DNA of 64,000 nt from Salipiger bermudensis (GTDB lineage Bacteria; Pseudomonadota; Alphaproteobacteria; Rhodobacterales; Rhodobacteraceae). The DNA lies in contig NZ_JAHVIA010000005.1 in the NCBI RefSeq assembly GCF_019801965.1, positions 248,001-312,000 of the forward strand. The letters are read 5' to 3'. A program made the position numbers and the translations under genes. Of the stretch, positions 16,939 to 28,114 are shown piece by piece. Within the stretch, counting starts at the first letter, position 1; each line of letters begins with the position of its first letter. A model generated the notes under the pieces. It was not told the origin of the DNA, ran no database searches, and was given only the letters and a program-made list of their open reading frames with translations.

Positions 16939-18213
16939 ATGACACGCGATATCTACACGCGCCGCGAAAGCGAAGCGCGCTCCTACTGCCGTAGTTTTCC
17001 GACGAGCTTCGTGAAGGCCAGCGGCTCGATCCTCACCGACGCCGAAGGGCGCGAGTATATCGACTTTCTCGCCGGCTGCTCGTCGCTCAACTACGGACAC
17101 AACGATCCCGACATGAAGGCCGCGCTGATCGAGCACATCTCGAACGACGGCGTGACCCACGGTCTCGACATGCACACCGACCAGAAGGAAGCCTTCCTGA
17201 CCGCCTTCGAGGAGATCATCCTCGCCCCACGCGGTATGGACCACAAGGTGATGATGGTCGGCCCGACCGGCACCAACGCCGTCGAGGCGGCGATGAAGCT
17301 CGCGCGCAAGACCACCGGCCGCCACAACATCGTGGCCTTCACCAACGGCTTCCACGGCATGACCATGGGCGCCCTCGCCGCGACCGGCAATTCCGGCAAG
17401 CGCGACGGTGGATCGATGCCGCTGCAGGGCGTCACCCACATGCCCTATGACGGCGCCTTCGGCGACGGCGTGGACACGCTGAAACAGATCGAGTGGATGC
17501 TCGACAACCCGTCCTCGGGCCTCGACGCCCCCGCCGCCTTCCTCGTGGAGCCGGTTCAGGGCGAAGGCGGTCTGAATGCTGCCTCCAAGGAATGGATGCA
17601 GGGCATCGCCAAGCTCGCCAAGAAGCACGGCGCGCTGCTCATTGCCGACGACATCCAGGCCGGCATCGGCCGCACCGGCACGTTCTTCTCCTTTGAAGAC
17701 TTCGGCATCGAGCCGGATCTCATCCCGCTGGCGAAATCGCTTTCGGGCATGGGCCTGCCCTTCGCCGCCCTGCTGGTGAAGCCGGAGCTCGACGTCTGGA
17801 AGCCTGCCGAGCACAACGGCACCTTCCGCGGCAACACCCACGCCTTCGTCACCGCCCGCGTGGCGCTGGAGAAGTTTTGGAAGGACGACGCCTTCCAGCA
17901 GGAGATCCAGAAGAAGGCGCGGATCGTCGAGATCGGCCTGACCTCGATCGCCGACATGATCGATGGCGCCCGCCTCAAGGGCCGCGGCCTGATGCGCGGC
18001 GTCGACGTGGGCAACGGTGATCTCGCCGGCGACATCTGTGCCGAAGCCTTCAAACGCGGCCTCATCATCGAGACCTCGGGCGCGCATGACGAGGTGGTCA
18101 AGGTGCTCGCACCGCTGACCACCACGGAAGAGCAGTTCGCGAAAGGGTTCGAGATCCTGCGCGACGTCACCCGTGCCGCCCTCACCGAAACAAGCAAGAT
18201 TGCAGCGGAGTAA
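16939..18213 (+). CDS. ectB: diaminobutyrate-2-oxoglutarate transaminase
   Basis: EctB is the PLP-dependent class III aminotransferase that converts aspartate 4-semialdehyde to L-2,4-diaminobutyrate using glutamate, the first committed step of ectoine synthesis. The 424-residue length is normal. Visible landmarks are GPTGTNAVEAAMKLARK, FTNGFHGMTMGALAATG, the DDIQAGIGRTG segment with the PLP-contacting Asp, and LAKSLSGMGLP, which contains the lysine expected to bind PLP. AAAGGA six bases before the ATG supports the start. It lies within the ect operon, five bases before ectC. Confidence 0.95.
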   Translation: MTRDIYTRRESEARSYCRSFPTSFVKASGSILTDAEGREYIDFLAGCSSLNYGHNDPDMKAALIEHISNDGVTHGLDMHTDQKEAFLTAFEEIILAPRGMDHKVMMVGPTGTNAVEAAMKLARKTTGRHNIVAFTNGFHGMTMGALAATGNSGKRDGGSMPLQGVTHMPYDGAFGDGVDTLKQIEWMLDNPSSGLDAPAAFLVEPVQGEGGLNAASKEWMQGIAKLAKKHGALLIADDIQAGIGRTGTFFSFEDFGIEPDLIPLAKSLSGMGLPFAALLVKPELDVWKPAEHNGTFRGNTHAFVTARVALEKFWKDDAFQQEIQKKARIVEIGLTSIADMIDGARLKGRGLMRGVDVGNGDLAGDICAEAFKRGLIIETSGAHDEVVKVLAPLTTTEEQFAKGFEILRDVTRAALTETSKIAAE

Positions 18214-18218
18214 CCGAC

Positions 18219-18611
18219 ATGATCGTTCGTGACTTCAACGACCTGAAAAACACCGACAAGCACGTGGCCGACGCCAAGTGGACCTCCACCCGGATGCTGC
18301 TGGCGCAGGACGGCATGGGCTTCTCGTTCCACATCACTATTCTCGAAGCCGGCTCGGAGCACACGTTCCACTACAAGCACCACTTCGAGAGCGTCTATTG
18401 CATGAAGGGCAAGGGCTCGATCACCGACATCGCCACCGGCGAGACGCACGAGATTAAGCCCGGTGTGATGTATGCGCTGAACCTGCACGACAAGCATATC
18501 CTGCGCGCCGAAGAAGAGCTTCACATGGCCTGCTGCTTCAACCCGCCGGTCACCGGCAACGAAGTGCACCGTGAAGACGGCTCCTACGCGCCGGCCGAGG
18601 AGGTGGCGTAA
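18219..18611 (+). CDS. ectC: L-ectoine synthase
   Basis: EctC cyclises N-gamma-acetyl-diaminobutyrate to ectoine. The 130-residue protein is a small cupin: the stretches MGFSFHITILEAGSEHTFHY and HFESVYCMKGKGSITD give the metal-binding beta-barrel, and PGVMYALNLHDKHILRAEE is typical of the C-terminal half. The start lies five bases after the ectB stop, and the stop precedes ask by three bases, consistent with one transcript. No ectD (ectoine hydroxylase) is present, so the window encodes ectoine but not hydroxyectoine synthesis. Confidence 0.95.
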   Translation: MIVRDFNDLKNTDKHVADAKWTSTRMLLAQDGMGFSFHITILEAGSEHTFHYKHHFESVYCMKGKGSITDIATGETHEIKPGVMYALNLHDKHILRAEEELHMACCFNPPVTGNEVHREDGSYAPAEEVA

Positions 18612-18614
18612 GCC

Positions 18615-20045
18615 ATGGCCCATCATACGGTTGAAAAGATTGGCGGGACATCCATGTCCCGCCTCGACGAACTGCGCGACACGCTGCTGATCGGCGGTCG
18701 CGAAGGTGCCGAGCTTTATGGCCGTATCTTCGTGGTCTCCGCCTTCGGCGGCATCACCAACTTGCTGCTCGAGCACAAGAAGACCGGCGAGCCGGGCGTC
18801 TACGGGCAGTTCGCCGAGAGCGACAACACCCACGGCTGGCACGACGCGCTGAACCGCGTTGCCAACGCGATGATCGAGGCGCACAGCTCGATCCTCGAGC
18901 ACCCGGCCGACATCCAGCAGGCGACCGATTTCGTGCGCACCCGCATCGACGGCGCGCGCAACTGCCTGATCGATCTCGCCCGCGTCTGCTCCTACGGCCA
19001 CTTCCGCCTGTCCGAACACATGCTGCAGACCCGCGAGCTGCTTTCCGGTCTCGGCGAGGCGCACTCGGCCTATGTCACGGTGCTGATGCTGCAGCGCGCC
19101 GGCGTCGATGCCCGGCTGGTGGATCTCAGCGGCTGGCGCGGCGATGGCGACGTCGATCTCGAGCAACGCATCCTCGGCGCCCTAGATGGCGTCGACCCAA
19201 TGACCGAGATGCCGATCGTCACCGGCTATGCCCAGTGCAAGGAAGGCCTGATGCGCGAGTTCGACCGCGGCTATTCCGAGGTCACCTTCTCGCATCTCGC
19301 CGCCCTCACGGGGGCGCGCGAGGCGATCATCCACAAGGAGTTTCACCTCTCCTCGGCGGATCCCAACCTCGTCGGCCAAGACGCCGTGCGCAAGCTCGGC
19401 CGCACCAATTACGACGTGGCCGATCAGCTGTCGAACATGGGCATGGAGGCGATCCATCCGAAAGCCGCCAAGACCCTGCGCCAGGCCGATGTGCCGTTGC
19501 GCGTGACCAACGCCTTCGAGCCGAAGGATCCTGGCACGCTGATCGACGATCAACCGGCGGAGAGCTCGGCGGTAGAGATCGTCACCGGCCTCGACATCAT
19601 CGCGCTGGAGCTGTTCGAACAGGACATGGTCGGCGTGAAGGGCTACGACGCATCGATCCTCGACGTGCTGACGCGGCACGACGTGCGCATCGTGTCGAAG
19701 GTGTCGAACGCCAACACCATCACCCACTACGTGGATGCCTCGCTGAAATCGATGCGCCGCGTGGAGAAGGATCTCGAGAAGCTCTACCCTTCCGCAAGGA
19801 TCTCGTCGCGCACCCTGTCGATGGCCTCGGTCATCGGCCGCGATCTCAGCGGGCTGTCCTGCCTGCAACGCGGCCTCGTGGCGATCGCCGAGGAGGGGCT
19901 CGAGGCCATCGGCGCGAGCCAGGGCCCGCGCAACGTGGACGTGCAGTTCATCATGGAGCGCGACATCCTGAAGCCGGTGATCAAGGCCCTGCACAAGACC
20001 TTCATTGAGGCGCAGGACAAGCCGGAAATGCGCAAAGCCGCCTGA
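18615..20045 (+). CDS. ask: aspartate kinase of the ectoine operon
   Basis: This 476-residue aspartokinase phosphorylates aspartate to feed aspartate semialdehyde to EctB. It starts with the kinase motif VEKIGGTSMSR, contains SEVTFSHLAALTGAREAIIHKEFHLSSAD, and ends with two ACT domains (about 320-470). Such ect-linked kinases (Ask_Ect) form a distinct subfamily thought to escape normal lysine/threonine feedback; that property is known for relatives, not shown here. It follows ectC by three bases and is followed by a strong rho-independent terminator. Confidence 0.93.
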   Translation: MAHHTVEKIGGTSMSRLDELRDTLLIGGREGAELYGRIFVVSAFGGITNLLLEHKKTGEPGVYGQFAESDNTHGWHDALNRVANAMIEAHSSILEHPADIQQATDFVRTRIDGARNCLIDLARVCSYGHFRLSEHMLQTRELLSGLGEAHSAYVTVLMLQRAGVDARLVDLSGWRGDGDVDLEQRILGALDGVDPMTEMPIVTGYAQCKEGLMREFDRGYSEVTFSHLAALTGAREAIIHKEFHLSSADPNLVGQDAVRKLGRTNYDVADQLSNMGMEAIHPKAAKTLRQADVPLRVTNAFEPKDPGTLIDDQPAESSAVEIVTGLDIIALELFEQDMVGVKGYDASILDVLTRHDVRIVSKVSNANTITHYVDASLKSMRRVEKDLEKLYPSARISSRTLSMASVIGRDLSGLSCLQRGLVAIAEEGLEAIGASQGPRNVDVQFIMERDILKPVIKALHKTFIEAQDKPEMRKAA

Positions 20046-20070
20046 GACGCGGCATCGTAAGGCAGACTGA

Positions 20071-20103
20071 CCGCCCCGCTCCGCGTGGGGCGGTTTTCTT
20101 TTG
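20071..20103 (+). terminator. rho-independent terminator of ectABC-ask
   Basis: CCGCCCC (20071-20077) pairs with GGGGCGG (20087-20093) and is followed by TTTTCTTTT. It lies 25 bp after the ask stop, in the same direction. Confidence 0.88.
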
Positions 20104-20151
20104 CCCGGCCCGCTTCGCCTTTCTCCGGGACCTCCGCGAACGGCACCGGAC

Positions 20152-20277
20152 GGCCTGCCTCCGGCGGGAGTATTTTTGACGAAGAGAAGCCAGGGGCGCT
20201 GTGCTGCCGTCTTCTCCGGTTTCAAAATACCTCGGGGGTGAATTGGCGCGCAGCGCCAAGAGGGGGCAGCGCCCCCT
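20152..20277 (+). repeat. 126-bp repeat, left partner of an inverted pair around oxyR-katG
   Basis: The element starts GGCCTGCCTCCGGCGGGAG, includes TTGACGAAGAGAAG, then GTTTCAAAATACCTCGGGGG, and ends AGGGGGCAGCGCCCCCT. Its inverse occurs at 23794-23918 with only a handful of differences. The right-hand half is a copy of the dispersed TCTTCTCTGGTT-type intergenic repeat. It carries no gene and overlaps no coding sequence. Confidence 0.88.
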
Positions 20278-20315
20278 TTCCCTTCGCATTGAGGCGCCAC
20301 TCGCGCCCGGCGCCT

Positions 20316-21260
20316 TCAGCCCGCGTCACCTGCCGCAGCGCTCGCGGGTAACTGCGCCGCGGTCTCGGTCGCCTCGCAGCCGACGCTGCGGACGATCTCG
20401 GAGATCCGCGACAACTGCTCCCCCAGCGGCGTCGACTTGCGCCAGGCCATGCCGATGGTCCGCACCGGCGCTGGCTGCGGCAACCGCGCCAGCGAAACCT
20501 GCGCCGAGCGGGTCTCGATCGGCAGCGCCATCTCCGGGATCAGCGTGATGCCGATCCCAGCGCCCACCATCTGCACCAGCGTCGAGAGCGAGCTGCCCTC
20601 CATCAGGTCGCGCGTGACCGAGGGCGAGAGCTTGCAATAGGACAGCGCCTGATCGCGGAAGCAGTGCCCCTCCTCGAGCAACAGCAAGCGCATCTCGTGC
20701 AGGATGCTCGGATCCGGCACCGGCTTGTTGGCCTCCGCGGGCCCGCGCACCAGCACGAACTCCTCGTCGAACAGCGCCACCTCCTCGAGCCCCGGCTCCG
20801 AGATCGGCAGCGCCACGATGGCGGTGTCGAGCTTGGCCTCGTGCAGATCCTGGATCAGCGTCTTCGTCACAGCCTCCCGCGGGCGCAGGTCGAGCCCGGG
20901 ATATTCCTGCGCCAGCGTGGTGATCACCTTGGGCAGCAGGTACGGCGCCACCGTCGGGATCACGCCGATCCGCAGCCGGCCCACCAACGGCCCCTGCGCG
21001 GCGCGCGCCAGATCGGCAAGGTCATCGACCGAGCGCAGGATCTCGCCGGTGCGGGCGGCGAATTCCTCTCCCAGCGAGGTCAGCCGGATCTGCCGGGCGC
21101 CCCGCTCGACCAGGGGCGCCCCGATCAGATCCTCGAGCTCGCGGATCTGCATCGACAGCGCCGGCTGGCTGATCGCGCAGATCTCGGCCGCGCGTCCGAA
21201 ATGGCCGAGCCGCGCCAGCGCATCGAAGTAGCGCAGGTGTTTCATCGAGATATTTGCCAT
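20316..21260 (-). CDS. oxyR: hydrogen-peroxide sensor-regulator OxyR
   Basis: OxyR is a LysR-family activator that senses peroxide by forming an intramolecular disulfide. The 314-residue product has the LysR helix-turn-helix (GHFGRAAEICAISQPALSMQ) and the redox motif EEGHCFRDQALSYC, with C200 and C209 at the spacing of Cys199 and Cys208 in E. coli. It is transcribed away from katG across 171 bp, a common arrangement in alphaproteobacteria in which OxyR controls katG. A perfect 10-bp inverted repeat in that gap is the likely binding site. The C-terminus has a somewhat longer Ala-rich tail than usual. Confidence 0.93.
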   Translation of the reverse strand: MANISMKHLRYFDALARLGHFGRAAEICAISQPALSMQIRELEDLIGAPLVERGARQIRLTSLGEEFAARTGEILRSVDDLADLARAAQGPLVGRLRIGVIPTVAPYLLPKVITTLAQEYPGLDLRPREAVTKTLIQDLHEAKLDTAIVALPISEPGLEEVALFDEEFVLVRGPAEANKPVPDPSILHEMRLLLLEEGHCFRDQALSYCKLSPSVTRDLMEGSSLSTLVQMVGAGIGITLIPEMALPIETRSAQVSLARLPQPAPVRTIGMAWRKSTPLGEQLSRISEIVRSVGCEATETAAQLPASAAAGDAG

Positions 21261-21313
21261 AAGCCCCTCTTATCGGATGCTTAAGAAAATGCAATTGGGC
21301 TTTATGGTGCGGC

Positions 21314-23636
<2,323 letters not shown>

Positions 23637-23707
23637 GCACCAGCATTTTGCAGGGCGGTTCGCCGCCCTGCGACGGGTCCGGCATTGCCACTCACGGGAC
23701 CTGCAGA

Positions 23708-23742
23708 CCCCGCCGCACCTCGCGTGCCGGCGGGGTTTTTCT
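23708..23742 (+). terminator. rho-independent terminator of katG
   Basis: CCCCGCCG (23708-23715) pairs with CGGCGGGG (23728-23735) and is followed by TTTTTCTTT. A second, T-less hairpin (GCAGGGCGG TTCG CCGCCCTGC) lies just upstream at about 23648-23669. Confidence 0.85.
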
Positions 23743-23793
23743 TTGCTCTCGGCTCCCGGAAATGCGACGCGCCGCGGCTCTTTGACGGCGTGC

Positions 23794-23918
23794 AGGGGGC
23801 GCTGCCCCCTCTTGGCGCGATGCGCCAATTCACCCCCGAGGTATTTTGAAACCAGAGAAGACAGCAGCGCCGCGCCCCGTCTTCTCTTCGTCAGAAATAC
23901 TCCCGCCGGAGGCAGGCC
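23794..23918 (-). repeat. 125-bp repeat, right partner of the inverted pair around oxyR-katG
   Basis: Read on the minus strand it matches 20152-20277 over its whole length. It begins GGCCTGCCTCCGGCGGGAG, has CTGACGAAGAGAAG and GTTTCAAAATACCTCGGGGG, and ends AGGGGGCAGCGCCCCCT. The middle spacer is the least conserved part. The two partners enclose only oxyR, katG and the katG terminator. Confidence 0.88.
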
Positions 23919-24039
23919 GGACCGTGCCGCAGGCGCGGGTTCACGGCAAGGGCGTCAGGTCGGCCAGAGCCGTGGAGACCGGGGGCCTGCCCCCGGGCGA
24001 CGCAGCCTGTGCGTGGCCCTCGGGCCGCGCGCCGCGAGA

Positions 24040-25122
24040 TCAGCGCAGCTTCAGGGTGGCGAGGCCGATCAGGGCGAGGATCAGCGAGATGATCCAGAAG
24101 CGGATCACGATCTGCGGCTCCGCCCAGCCCTTCTTCTCGTAGTGATGGTGGATCGGCGCCATCAGGAAGACCCGTTTGCCGGTGCGCTTGAAGTAGAACA
24201 CCTGGATGATCACCGAGAGCGCCTCGACCACGAAGAGGCCGCCGACGATGGCCAGCACGATCTCGTGCTTGGTGGCCACCGCGATCGCGCCCAGAGCGCC
24301 GCCGAGCGCCAGCGAGCCGGTGTCGCCCATGAACACCGCCGCGGGCGGCGCGTTGTACCACAGGAATCCGAGACCACCGCCGATCAGCCCGGCGCAGAAA
24401 ATCAGGATCTCGCCGGTGCCGGGAACGTAGTGAACGTCGAGATACTCGGTGAAGTCGGTGCGGCCCACCGCGTAGGCGATGATGCCGAGCGTGCCGGCGG
24501 CGATCATCACCGGCATGATGGCCAGCCCGTCGAGCCCGTCGGTCAGGTTCACCGCGTTGGCGGCACCGACGATGACGATCATCGCGAACGGCACGAAGAA
24601 GATGCCGAGATCGAGCAGCGCGTTCTTGAACACCGGGAAGGCGAGCTGCCCGGTGAGCTCCGCCGGGTGGAACCACGCCGCCCAGCCCGCCGCCAGGCCG
24701 GCGATGAGAAAGCCCAGCAAAAGCCGCACCTTGCCCGAGACACCTGCGGTGTTCTGCTTGGCCACCTTGGCATAATCGTCGGCGAAGCCGATGGCGGCGT
24801 AGCCCATGGTCACGAAGAGCACCATCCACACGAAGGGATTGTCGAGCCGGGCCCAGAGCAGCGTCGAGGTCAGCAGCGCGCCGACGATCAGCAGACCGCC
24901 CATGGTCGGTGTGCCGGCCTTGACGAAATGCCCCTCGGGGCCGTCATCGCGGATCGGCTGCCCCTTGCCCTGCCGCTTGCGCAGCACATCGATCAGCGGC
25001 CGTCCGAAGATGAAGCCGAAGATCAGCGCCGTCAGGAAGGCGCCGCCGGCGCGGAACGTGATGTAGCGAAACAGGTTGAACAGATCGCCGCCGTCGCTCA
25101 GTTCGGTGAGCCAGTAGAGCAT
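24040..25122 (-). CDS. mraY: phospho-N-acetylmuramoyl-pentapeptide transferase
   Basis: MraY transfers phospho-MurNAc-pentapeptide from UDP to undecaprenyl phosphate, making lipid I at the inner face of the membrane. The 360-residue protein has about ten transmembrane segments. Family motifs include [28 protein letters not shown] and [10 protein letters not shown] near the C-terminus. I chose ATG 25122, 13 bp after murF, because the longer upstream frame is a shadow of murF. It is the last gene here of the mraZ-to-mraY run; the usual next genes (murD, ftsW, murG) do not follow. Confidence 0.95.
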   Translation of the reverse strand: MLYWLTELSDGGDLFNLFRYITFRAGGAFLTALIFGFIFGRPLIDVLRKRQGKGQPIRDDGPEGHFVKAGTPTMGGLLIVGALLTSTLLWARLDNPFVWMVLFVTMGYAAIGFADDYAKVAKQNTAGVSGKVRLLLGFLIAGLAAGWAAWFHPAELTGQLAFPVFKNALLDLGIFFVPFAMIVIVGAANAVNLTDGLDGLAIMPVMIAAGTLGIIAYAVGRTDFTEYLDVHYVPGTGEILIFCAGLIGGGLGFLWYNAPPAAVFMGDTGSLALGGALGAIAVATKHEIVLAIVGGLFVVEALSVIIQVFYFKRTGKRVFLMAPIHHHYEKKGWAEPQIVIRFWIISLILALIGLATLKLR

Positions 25123-25135
25123 GCTGTGGTCCTCG

Positions 25136-26569
25136 TTACCCGTTGCCGCCCGCGGGGGATACGCCCATGCGCCGGATCGCGTCAACCACGCGTCCCAGCC
25201 CGGTGGAGAGCGAGCCCTTCACCAGCACGACATCCCCCGCATCCATATCGTGCCGCACCCGCGCCGCCATGCCGTCGGCGGTCTCGGTCCAGTGGCCGCG
25301 CTTCTGCTGCGGCAGCGCCTGCCAGAGATTGCGCATCAGCGGCCCGACGCAATGCACGAGATCGATCTCCCCCATCGCCGGCAGATCCGCCACGGCGCGG
25401 TGCAGCGCCGCCTCGGTGGCGCCGAGCTCCTTCATGTCGCCGAGATAGGCGATGCGCCGACCATGCGCCACGCGCCCCACCCCGTCGCGGGTCTTGGCGC
25501 TCGCGAGCACCTCGAGCGAGGCGGCCAGCGAGGCCGGGTTGGCGTTGTAGGCATCGTCGATCAACTCGAGCGAGAGATGGGTCTCCACCGGGTCGAGCAG
25601 GATGGTCTCGCGCAGGCCGCGCCCGGCGCCCGCCGTCCACTGCCCCAGCGCGGTCACCGCCAGCGCCCGGTCGAGCCCCAGCGCATGCGCCACCGCCAGC
25701 ACGCCCATACCGTTGACCGCGAAATGCCGCCCCGGCACCGCCACCTTGTAGAGCACCGGCGAGCGCCAGGCCCGGCCCTGCGCCACGGTGGTGGTGTCGC
25801 CGACATCGACATGGGTGACGCGGTGGTGATTGCCCTCGGCCTCGCCGAAGGTGATCACGTGCTGCGCCTTCGCCTCGGCCATCTCGATCAGCAGCGACGA
25901 GACCGTCAGGTCGCCGTTCACCACGGCGGTGCCGCCGGGCTCGAGCCCCTCGAAGATCGCGCCCTTCTCGCGGGCGATGCCCTCGAGGCTCTCGAAGGCG
26001 GCAAGGTGGGCCGGCGCCACGATGGTGATCATCGCCACGTCGGGCCGCGCCATGCGCGACAGCGGCGCGATCTCGCCGGGGTGGTTCATGCCGATCTCGA
26101 TGACCGCGAAATCCACATCCGCCGGCATCCGCGCCAGCGTCAGCGGCACGCCCCAGTGGTTGTTGTAGCTCTTCTCGGCAGCGTGGACGCTGCCCTGCGC
26201 GCCGAGCACCACGCGCAGCATCTCCTTGGTCGAGGTCTTGCCGACCGAGCCGGTCACCGCCACGACCTTTGCCCGGGTGCGCGCCCGCGCCGCCTGTCCA
26301 AGCGCCTCGAGCCCGGTCTGCACGTCGTCGACGATCAGCAGCTTGGCCGGGTCGACGCGCTCGGGGATGCGGCTCACCAGAGCGGCGCTCGCGCCGTTCT
26401 CGAGCGCCTGCGCCACGAAATCATGCCCGTCCCGCGCCGCCTTCAGCGCCACGAAGAGATCGCCCCTGGCGATGGTGCGGGTGTCGATCGAGACGCCATT
26501 GGCCTCCCAGTCGCCCGCGACCGTGCCGCCGGTGGCGGCGGCGGCGTCCTGTGCCGTCCAGAGTGTCAC
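25136..26569 (-). CDS. murF: UDP-MurNAc-tripeptide:D-alanyl-D-alanine ligase
   Basis: MurF adds D-Ala-D-Ala to the cytoplasmic peptidoglycan precursor. The 477-residue product contains the Mur-ligase ATP-binding loop [14 protein letters not shown], the middle-domain stretch [28 protein letters not shown] and the C-terminal-domain [11 protein letters not shown]. The start codon is GTG at 26569; it overlaps the murE stop as GTGA, showing coupling. Gene order and motifs make the assignment secure. Confidence 0.95.
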   Translation of the reverse strand: MTLWTAQDAAAATGGTVAGDWEANGVSIDTRTIARGDLFVALKAARDGHDFVAQALENGASAALVSRIPERVDPAKLLIVDDVQTGLEALGQAARARTRAKVVAVTGSVGKTSTKEMLRVVLGAQGSVHAAEKSYNNHWGVPLTLARMPADVDFAVIEIGMNHPGEIAPLSRMARPDVAMITIVAPAHLAAFESLEGIAREKGAIFEGLEPGGTAVVNGDLTVSSLLIEMAEAKAQHVITFGEAEGNHHRVTHVDVGDTTTVAQGRAWRSPVLYKVAVPGRHFAVNGMGVLAVAHALGLDRALAVTALGQWTAGAGRGLRETILLDPVETHLSLELIDDAYNANPASLAASLEVLASAKTRDGVGRVAHGRRIAYLGDMKELGATEAALHRAVADLPAMGEIDLVHCVGPLMRNLWQALPQQKRGHWTETADGMAARVRHDMDAGDVVLVKGSLSTGLGRVVDAIRRMGVSPAGGNG

Positions 26570-28050
26570 AGGCCCCTCCCGTCTAGTGCGGCCACGGCCA
26601 CGCTGGCCTGCTCGACATCGTCGAACGGGTAGACCGTATCGCCGACGATCTGGCCGGTCTCGTGGCCCTTGCCGCAGACCAGCAGCGCGTCGCCCGGCTG
26701 CAGCAGATCGACGCCGCGCAGGATCGCCTCGGCGCGATCGCCCACCTCGGTGGCCTCGGGCGCCCCCGCGAGCACCTGCGCGCGGATCGCCGCGGGGTCC
26801 TCGGAGCGCGGGTTGTCGTCGGTGACGATGACCAGGTCGGCATTCTCGGCCGCGGCGCGGCCCATCAGTGGGCGCTTGCCGGCATCGCGGTCGCCGCCGG
26901 CGCCGATGATGGCAATGAGACGGCCCATGACATGCGGGCGCAGCGCCTTGATCGCGGTGGCCACCGCGTCCGGCGTGTGGGCGTAATCGACATAGACCGC
27001 CGCGCCGCTGTCGCGGGTGGCGGCGAGCTGCATCCGGCCATGCACCGTCTCGAGCCGGGGCAGCGCGCGGAACACGTCTTCGGCCTCAGCGCCGCAGGCA
27101 ATCACGAGCCCCGCCGCAACCAGCGCGTTCTGCCCCTGGAAGCCGCCGATCAGGTTGAGGCGCAGCTGCTCGACCACGCCGTGCCAGCTCAGCCGCAGCT
27201 CCTGCCCGGTGGCGTCAAAACGCTGGCCGAGCAGGCGCAGGTCGGCGCCCTCGCTCTCGCCGACCGTCAGGACCTCCTGCCCGCGGGCGCGGGCGATGGC
27301 GAGCATGTCGATGCCGCGAGCGTCGTCGATATTGACCACGGCAGTACCATCTTCCGGCAGCACCCGGGCGAAGAGCCCGGCCTTGGCGGCGAAATATTCC
27401 TCGAAATCGGCGTGATAATCGAGGTGATCCTGGGTGAAGTTGGTGAAGCCCGCGGCCACCAGCTGGACGCCGTCGAGGCGGCGCTGGTCGAGCCCGTGCG
27501 AGGACGCCTCCATCGCCGCATGATCGACGCCGGCCCCCGCCGCGTCGGCAAGCGCCTTGTGGAGGGTGATCGGCTCGGGAGTGGTGTGGCGCAGCGGCGC
27601 CTGCCAGTCGCCCTCGACCCCGGTGGTGCCGAGATTGACGGCACGGAAGCCCAGCTCCTGCCAGAGACGGCGCACGAAGCTAGCCACGCTGGTCTTGCCG
27701 TTGGTGCCCGTGACGGCGACCATCGTCGCGGGCTGGGCGCCGAAGAACAGTGCGCAGGCGTAGGCCAGCGCGGCGCGCGGCTCGGCCGCGATAACCAGCG
27801 CCGCGTCGCTCTCGGCCAGCGCCGCCTCGGCAAGGCGGGCGCCCTCGGCATCGGTCAGCACCGCCACGGCGCCCTGCGCCAGTGCTGTCTCGATGAAACT
27901 CGCACCGTGGATCTTGGTGCCCGGCATCGCCGCGAAGAGATGGCCCGGCATCACCGCGCGACTGTCGACCGAGATGCCCGTGACCCGGGCCTCGCGGCCG
28001 CCGCGCGCCGTCAGGCCGAGATCCGACAGGCTCTTTTCCTCAGCGCTCAT
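26566..28050 (-). CDS. murE: UDP-MurNAc-dipeptide:meso-diaminopimelate ligase
   Basis: MurE adds the third amino acid, expected to be meso-diaminopimelate in this group, to UDP-MurNAc-L-Ala-D-Glu. The 494-residue product has the P-loop VTGTNGKTSVASF, the middle domain (AAMEASSHGLDQRRL, FTNFTQDHLDYH) and the diaminopimelate-type recognition motif TDDNPRSEDP. The C-terminal VCGKGHETGQ is also typical. It lies 64 bp after ftsI and overlaps murF by four bases. Confidence 0.95.
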   Translation of the reverse strand: MSAEEKSLSDLGLTARGGREARVTGISVDSRAVMPGHLFAAMPGTKIHGASFIETALAQGAVAVLTDAEGARLAEAALAESDAALVIAAEPRAALAYACALFFGAQPATMVAVTGTNGKTSVASFVRRLWQELGFRAVNLGTTGVEGDWQAPLRHTTPEPITLHKALADAAGAGVDHAAMEASSHGLDQRRLDGVQLVAAGFTNFTQDHLDYHADFEEYFAAKAGLFARVLPEDGTAVVNIDDARGIDMLAIARARGQEVLTVGESEGADLRLLGQRFDATGQELRLSWHGVVEQLRLNLIGGFQGQNALVAAGLVIACGAEAEDVFRALPRLETVHGRMQLAATRDSGAAVYVDYAHTPDAVATAIKALRPHVMGRLIAIIGAGGDRDAGKRPLMGRAAAENADLVIVTDDNPRSEDPAAIRAQVLAGAPEATEVGDRAEAILRGVDLLQPGDALLVCGKGHETGQIVGDTVYPFDDVEQASVAVAALDGRGL

Positions 28051-28114
28051 ATCTGCCCCCGATGCGTATTCTTGGTTTGCGCAGATCCGGAACCGGCAGG
28101 GGCCTTGGGCGGCG